Below, piece by piece: positions 61,590-64,000 of a DNA stretch of 64,000 nt. The stretch lies in the NCBI GenBank assembly GCA_022824185.1, contig JAJEAU010000017.1, forward strand, positions 62,001-126,000. The letters run 5' to 3'. This DNA comes from Dehalococcoidia bacterium. GTDB lineage: Bacteria > Chloroflexota > Dehalococcoidia > Lucifugimonadales > Lucifugimonadaceae. Below the pieces are notes generated by a model. The model saw nothing but the letters and a program-made list of their open reading frames with translations. It was not told where the DNA came from and did no database searches. The position numbers and the translations under genes are program-made. Within the stretch, counting starts at the first letter, position 1. Every line of letters begins with the position of its first letter.

Positions 61590-62450
61590 CTATTTCGCGA
61601 TCGGCACGCCGACGGAGTTGCCCCACTCAGTCCAGCTACCGTCGTAGTTGCGGACGTTTTCGTAGCCGAGGAGGTTGGCGAGGACGAACCAGGTGTGGCT
61701 AGACCTCTCTCCGATGCGGCAGTAAACGATCACGTCGTCGTCGGATGACAGACCTGCGTTGCCTTCGTAGATGTCACGAAGGGCCGCTGCGTCTTTGAAC
61801 GTGCCGTCTTCGTTCGCTGCTGTCGCCCACGGGACATTCGCCGCACCGGGGACGTGTCCGCCTCGGAGGGCGCCTTCGTTCGGGTAGTCGGGCATGTGGA
61901 GGCGTTCACCGCTGAACTCCTCGGGGCTTCGGACGTCGATCAACTTGCCCGAAGAATCGATGTGGGCCAAGACATCGTCTCGGAAAGCGCGGATCTTCGA
62001 GTCGTCGCGCTCGGACGCGGAGTACGAGGCGGCAGAGACGGCAGCGGCGTCTCGAGTTAGTTCGCGGCCTTCGGCTTCCCACTTGATGCGGCCGCCATCC
62101 ATGATCTTGGCGTTGGTGTGACCGAAGAGCTGGAAGATCCAGAGCGCGTAGCATGCCCACCAGTTGTTTCGGTCGCCGTAGAGCACGACAGTGGTGTCGT
62201 TCGAGATGCCCTTGGAAGACATGAGACTTTCAAATCCGCCGCGGTCGAGGTAGTCGCGTCGCAGCGGGTCGTTGAGGTCTGCCGCCCAGTCGATCTCGAC
62301 GGCGCCGGGAATGTGGCCCGACGGGTAAAGCAGCGGGTCTTCGTTCGATTCGACGATACGAACGCCATCGTCGTTCGCGTGCTTGGCGACCCAGTCGGTC
62401 GACACGAGCGCGTCGGCGTTGGCGTATCCCCTAGAGTTGATGTCCGACAT
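61590..62450 (-). CDS. thiosulfate/3-mercaptopyruvate sulfurtransferase (rhodanese)
   Basis: A 286-residue two-domain rhodanese. The N-terminal domain ([20 protein letters not shown]) is inactive; the C-terminal active-site loop is [12 protein letters not shown] with Cys244, the CRxGxR type seen in thiosulfate sulfurtransferases (CysA-like). The ATG at 62450 follows CAGGAGAAAAAC; a longer frame to 62531 is unlikely. It moves sulfane sulfur to cyanide or thiols. Paired with sufE. Confidence 0.92.
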   Translation of the reverse strand: MSDINSRGYANADALVSTDWVAKHANDDGVRIVESNEDPLLYPSGHIPGAVEIDWAADLNDPLRRDYLDRGGFESLMSSKGISNDTTVVLYGDRNNWWACYALWIFQLFGHTNAKIMDGGRIKWEAEGRELTRDAAAVSAASYSASERDDSKIRAFRDDVLAHIDSSGKLIDVRSPEEFSGERLHMPDYPNEGALRGGHVPGAANVPWATAANEDGTFKDAAALRDIYEGNAGLSSDDDVIVYCRIGERSSHTWFVLANLLGYENVRNYDGSWTEWGNSVGVPIAK

Positions 62451-62664
62451 GTTTTTCTCCTGATTGATTCGTCTCGGGCACGTATCCTGCTCGCGTTCCC
62501 TTTTCCGGAAATCGATCACGCAATTGACCACGAACCCGATTGATTGTGGTTTCTGTTCAACCGATTCTATGCTAAAGGGGTTTGCGGAGATTACATAGAC
62601 GCCTTGAACGTCCTCGGTATGGGCGGTGGAAAGCCATCGACCGATGGAAGCGGAAACGAAGTAA

Positions 62665-63918
62665 GTGACAACAGCCCGTAACGATCAACCTCAAACGAGA
62701 GTGCGAAGACGGCGCGGGTTTTCAATCGTTTCGTTGATCCCGACGGTCTATGCACCGGCCTTTTTGCTGTCGGTAGGCCAAGGCGTCCTGATTCCGGTCC
62801 TCCCCGTCTTTGCCAAGGATGAGTTCATGGCGACGGAGATCTTGATCGGTCTGGCCGTCGGAGCGAAGCACTTCGGAACGTTGGCGTTTGATGTTCCGGC
62901 GGGTATCTTGGTGTCGCGGTTCGGAATGTGGCGGACGATGTTGCTGGGCATCGCGCTGTTTGCGGTCGCTGCGGTCGCTGCGGCATTGAGCCCGAACTTC
63001 ACGATGTTGTTCATCGCTCGATTTGCCGCCGGAGCGAGTTTCGCATTCTGGATGATCTCTCGCCACGCGTTCATCGCCGGCGCGGTTCCGACGAGGCATC
63101 GAGGGAAAGCGCTGTCGCTCTACGGCGGGATGAGTAGGTTGGCGGCGATCATCGGCCCGATCATCGGAGGCGTCCTGGCCGAATATGTCGATATCCGAAT
63201 GCCGTTCTACGTGCAGGCTGTCATTGCGGTGATGACGGGCATATTGGTTCTGTATGCCATGAGGCGATCGGGAGGCGATACGGTCGATCCGCAGGGACAC
63301 CGCAATGTGGTTGCGAGCATCGGATCGACGCTTGTTGCCCATCGGCACGATTTCATGACCGCTGGTTTGGTCGCGGTGATTCTGCAGTTCATGCGCGCGT
63401 CCCGCGAATTCTTGATCCCGGTTTGGGGTGACGAGATGGGTCTGGGGACTGATCAGATCGGATACGTGGCATCAGTGTCGTATGCGGTCGATTCGACGAT
63501 GTTCCCGATAGTTGGCTGGGTAATGGACAAATTTGGGAGGAAGTACGTCGGGGTTCCCGCATTAATCATCATGGGTTTGGGATTATCCGTTTTGCCGTTT
63601 GCGGACGGGATCACGATGTTGATGTTGGCTGGAGTCTTGGCCGGTCTTGGCAATGGGCTTAGCAGCGGATTCGTGTTGACGTTGGGTTCGGATCTTGCGC
63701 CGTTAAAGGACCCTGGTGAGTTCTTAGGGGTTTGGCGATTCATATCGGACGTCGGAGGTGCCGCGGGACCGCCTTTGATCGGTGGGATAGCACAGGTCCT
63801 AGCTTTAGCGACCGCAACTTGGTTCGCTGGCGGAGTCGCCGGAATAGGCGCGATCGCGTTGATCACTCTGGTTAAAGAAACAGCATCCAGACGCCGGTTG
63901 TTGAGGCGAAGGAGATAG
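62665..63918 (+). CDS. MFS transporter
   Basis: A 417-residue major facilitator protein with 12 helices. [20 protein letters not shown] starts helix 1, and the loop motif between helices 2 and 3 is [17 protein letters not shown]-x-G-x-x-x-x-x-G-G-M-S-R-L near helix 5 is typical of drug exporters of the MFS-1 group. Begins at GTG 62665. Not closely related to the three-copy array at 34-39 kb. Substrate unknown. Confidence 0.87.
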   Translation: MTTARNDQPQTRVRRRRGFSIVSLIPTVYAPAFLLSVGQGVLIPVLPVFAKDEFMATEILIGLAVGAKHFGTLAFDVPAGILVSRFGMWRTMLLGIALFAVAAVAAALSPNFTMLFIARFAAGASFAFWMISRHAFIAGAVPTRHRGKALSLYGGMSRLAAIIGPIIGGVLAEYVDIRMPFYVQAVIAVMTGILVLYAMRRSGGDTVDPQGHRNVVASIGSTLVAHRHDFMTAGLVAVILQFMRASREFLIPVWGDEMGLGTDQIGYVASVSYAVDSTMFPIVGWVMDKFGRKYVGVPALIIMGLGLSVLPFADGITMLMLAGVLAGLGNGLSSGFVLTLGSDLAPLKDPGEFLGVWRFISDVGGAAGPPLIGGIAQVLALATATWFAGGVAGIGAIALITLVKETASRRRLLRRRR

Positions 63919-63934
63919 AGGCTGGCGAGGGGCG

Positions 63935-64000
63935 TTAACTAATCCCCTGCTCTGTCAGCAACGCGTGCAGGTCGCGGAGGCAGACTGAATCTGCTTCCAA
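63935..64000 (-). CDS. partial C-terminus of an unknown gene
   Basis: A reading frame enters from beyond the right edge and ends at the TAA complement 63935-63937, giving a 21-residue tail ending LRDLHALLTEQGIS. Length is too short to identify. Its stop is 16 bases from the convergent MFS stop, a normal arrangement. Confidence 0.4.
   Translation of the reverse strand: MEADSVCLRDLHALLTEQGIS

Overview
This window looks like a bacterial chromosome segment of roughly 55-60% GC (estimated by eye). It is dense with metabolic genes and has no phage or IS transposase that I can recognise. The gene content suggests a Chloroflexota lineage close to the marine SAR202 / Dehalococcoidia-like groups: two enolase-superfamily dehydratases, two DUF4432 sugar epimerase-like proteins, two zinc sugar-type dehydrogenases, a CehA/McbA-type metallohydrolase, a CoxSLM-type molybdenum hydroxylase, and menaquinone synthesis by the futalosine route. 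That taxonomic placement is inference from gene content; no rRNA is present to test it.

Layout. From 0.3 to 18 kb lies a catabolic region: aldehyde dehydrogenase, D-2-hydroxyacid dehydrogenase, two enolase-family dehydratases, an amidohydrolase of the lactonase-like group, an aldo/keto reductase, two DUF4432 proteins, two zinc dehydrogenases, a cytochrome c lipoprotein, a CehA-like protein and, at its end, a DMT exporter. Together these could oxidise deoxy or acid sugars without phosphorylation (sugar to lactone to acid to 2-keto-3-deoxy acid to aldehyde to acid). The region is interrupted at 5.4-7.1 kb by a foreign-looking ParA module that sits between a truncated and a full copy of the amidohydrolase 3' end. 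From 19 to 23 kb come a YgjP-like metalloprotease, the tmRNA gene, a methyltransferase, a rhomboid protease and an unknown protein. From 23 to 35 kb lies a nearly complete futalosine menaquinone pathway (mqnD, mqnC, mqnA and mqnE in one block; UbiD-, UbiX- and UbiA-like genes in a second block followed by mutL). A histidine-decarboxylase-like gene and a double-ACT protein separate the two blocks.

From 35 to 39 kb there are three tandem paralogous MFS exporters. They are followed by threonine dehydratase, an unknown acidic protein, pyrD, a ribokinase-like gene, small membrane proteins and an NHL-repeat protein. From 45.8 to 49.3 kb lies a lower-GC accessory patch: an AbiE-like type IV toxin-antitoxin operon with clear inverted-repeat operator candidates, a repeat-bearing lipoprotein and a NYN-LOTUS RNase-like protein. 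From 49.6 to 64 kb the genes are RidA and VOC, a coxG gene divergent from coxSLM, a LiaF-like protein, an acyl-CoA dehydrogenase, RecQ, a BNR-repeat protein, DUF2277, SufE, a rhodanese and another MFS transporter.

The most unusual feature is a pair of related gene-free blocks of about 1 kb (1.9-2.95 kb and 44.7-45.8 kb) in opposite orientation about 42 kb apart. They share several conserved sequence blocks, a conserved hairpin core and the same palindromic repeat. I could not assign them to a known RNA or mobile-element family.
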